From Telluria aromaticivorans (GTDB taxonomy: Bacteria; Pseudomonadota; Gammaproteobacteria; Burkholderiales; Burkholderiaceae_D): a stretch of DNA of 64,000 nt. The translations under genes and the position numbers were made by a program. Positions 62,918 to 64,000 of this stretch are shown here, in pieces (position 1 is the first letter of the stretch; each line of letters begins with the position of its first letter). Below the pieces are notes generated by a model. The model saw only the letters and a program-made list of their open reading frames with translations. It was not told the origin of the DNA and ran no database searches. The stretch spans positions 220,812-284,811 of the forward strand of contig NZ_JABAIV010000006.1 in NCBI RefSeq assembly GCF_013003915.1. Direction: 5' to 3'.

Positions 62918-62926
62918 CAAGACGGC

Positions 62927-64000
62927 TTAACGGAAAGCGTAGTTCAGGCTGACGAAACCGTTGCGCCCGCGCGGGTCGGTGTAGGTCGGGTCATAGCCGG
63001 CCAGGAAGTAATAGGCCTGGTTCGAGAACGGCGGCGCCTTGTCGAACAGGTTCAGCACCCCGGCACGCAGCTTGAGCTGCTTGGTGATGTTCCAGCTGCC
63101 GGTCATGTCCCACAGGGAGTACGAGGACACTTTGCGCGACGGCAGCAGCGCATCGCTGACCGGATCGTAGGTGGTGTTCTGGTCGGTATAGCCCGAGGAG
63201 AACTGGTTGGACAGCGTCAGGCCGACCTCGCCCATGCTCCAGTCCACGCTGGCGCGATGGCGCCAGCGCTGGATCACCTGGTCGTTCAGGAACACGCCGA
63301 GGTTGCTGCGGTAGCCTTCCTGCGGACCGAACTGGCGATCGTACTTGAGGATATAAGTGCCGCTCAGGTTCGCGGCAAGGCGGCCATAGGCGCCGGCTGC
63401 GCCGCGCCATTCGCCCGACAAATCGATGCCCGAGGTTTTCAGGCGCCCCTGGTTTTCCTTCTGCAGCAGGATGTTGGAGATGAAGCCGTCGCTGTCGCGC
63501 TGGATGTACTTGCCGTTGTAGGCGGCCGGGTTGTCGACGATGATCTGCTCGCCCAGGGTGCTGATGACATCTTTCTTGCTGATGTTCCAGTAGTCGAGTG
63601 CCAGGCTGGCACCGCGGCCTACTTCCAGCACGGCGCCCAGCGAGAGCTGGCGCGACTTCTCGGGCTTGAGGTCAGGATTCGAGCGGCGCTCGACGGCCCA
63701 CTGGTCGGTGCACAGGTCGATGCTGCCTTCCTGCGCGACACATTGCGGGTCGGTCAGGAAGCTCGAGGCGGTGCCATAGGTGGTCGGGCGCTTCAGGTCG
63801 GACAGCGAAGGCGCGCGGAAACCGGTACCGGCCGACGCGCGCACCATCAGGGGCTTGAGCGGCTGCCAGCGCATGCCCAGTTTCGGATTGGTGGTCGAAC
63901 CGACTTCGCTGTAGCGGTCGTGTCGCAGCGCGAACTGCATTTCCAGTTCCTTGGTGAACGGGGCGTTCAGCTCGGCGAACACCGAGCGCACCTTGCGGCT
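62927..64000 (-). CDS. TonB-dependent receptor, C-terminal part (cut by window edge)
   Basis: The last 357 residues of an outer-membrane receptor; the frame is open to the right edge and its plug lies outside. Barrel features: GMRWQPLKPLMVRASAGTGF then RAPSLSDL, the conserved NPDLKPEKSRQLSLGAVLE and a terminal aromatic end (FVSLNYAFR). NQFSSGYTDQNTT and RAGVLNLFDKAPP are typical of peptide and oligomer receptors of this type. It precedes the cyanophycinase gene in the same direction, so uptake of cyanophycin dipeptides is a reasonable guess. Confidence 0.9.
   Translation of the reverse strand, partial: SRKVRSVFAELNAPFTKELEMQFALRHDRYSEVGSTTNPKLGMRWQPLKPLMVRASAGTGFRAPSLSDLKRPTTYGTASSFLTDPQCVAQEGSIDLCTDQWAVERRSNPDLKPEKSRQLSLGAVLEVGRGASLALDYWNISKKDVISTLGEQIIVDNPAAYNGKYIQRDSDGFISNILLQKENQGRLKTSGIDLSGEWRGAAGAYGRLAANLSGTYILKYDRQFGPQEGYRSNLGVFLNDQVIQRWRHRASVDWSMGEVGLTLSNQFSSGYTDQNTTYDPVSDALLPSRKVSSYSLWDMTGSWNITKQLKLRAGVLNLFDKAPPFSNQAYYFLAGYDPTYTDPRGRNGFVSLNYAFR

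Overview
This 64 kb window is dense, high-GC chromosomal DNA from a Gram-negative proteobacterium. It most resembles a Massilia/Telluria-type member of the Oxalobacteraceae (Betaproteobacteria). The pointers are PEP-CTERM sorting tails, abundant TonB-dependent receptors and secreted hydrolases, tamA-tamB, a DUF2058 protein, many c-di-GMP and chemotaxis proteins, and GTAGGGTGG-type intergenic palindromes. The genus is an inference from gene content. I see no rRNA, tRNA, CRISPR array, phage or intact transposase; the only mobile-element trace is a short non-coding element at 41139-41320.

Layout. 1-7.9 kb: the 5' part of a bacteriophytochrome (cut by the left edge), an M28 peptidase, a SnoaL-like protein, a DUF2945 protein, a secreted HAF-repeat/PKD protein, a MerR-type regulator and a DUF2058 protein. 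8-11.7 kb: two translationally coupled paralogous membrane proteins with a PDZ-like region, several membrane spans and a GAF-like tail but no output domain. 11.8-19.3 kb: an AraC/GyrI-like regulator facing a TonB receptor - GH20 hexosaminidase - AmpG-like transporter operon, which looks like a chitin/GlcNAc-oligosaccharide uptake locus. 19.3-24.5 kb: a PEP-CTERM protein behind a candidate sigma-54/IHF promoter, an HD-GYP protein, an FAD-Rieske oxidoreductase and a secreted Gly/Thr/Ser repeat protein. 24.6-37.8 kb: two serine hydrolases around a luciferase-like flavoenzyme, a large M16 peptidase, two sugar dehydrogenases, a MepK-like three-gene envelope cluster, an M20 peptidase and a thioesterase.

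37.8-41.1 kb: a second PEP-CTERM protein, then an ECF sigma factor with two downstream envelope proteins. 41.1-49.7 kb: a nested repeat locus, DUF3016, a Nei/Fpg glycosylase, a response regulator with HD-GYP convergent with a double-GAF histidine kinase, an S41 peptidase and small hypothetical genes. 49.8-55.2 kb: a GGDEF-EAL protein with a broken GGDEF site, a chemotaxis receptor and queC. 55.3-64 kb: tamA-tamB, convergent with a cyanophycinase whose upstream neighbour is a TonB receptor cut by the right edge.

The genes work as several modules: polymer scavenging (TonB receptors with GH20 or cyanophycinase, M28/M20/M16/S41 peptidases), c-di-GMP turnover (three phosphodiesterase-type proteins, no intact GGDEF), and envelope building (MepK-like protein, TamAB, PEP-CTERM proteins). 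The most interesting non-coding content is a set of dispersed structured repeats. It includes a 182-bp element with IS4-like ends that appears to have split a bidirectional terminator hairpin between two convergent genes, and a repeat family whose terminal stem differs between two copies while staying paired.
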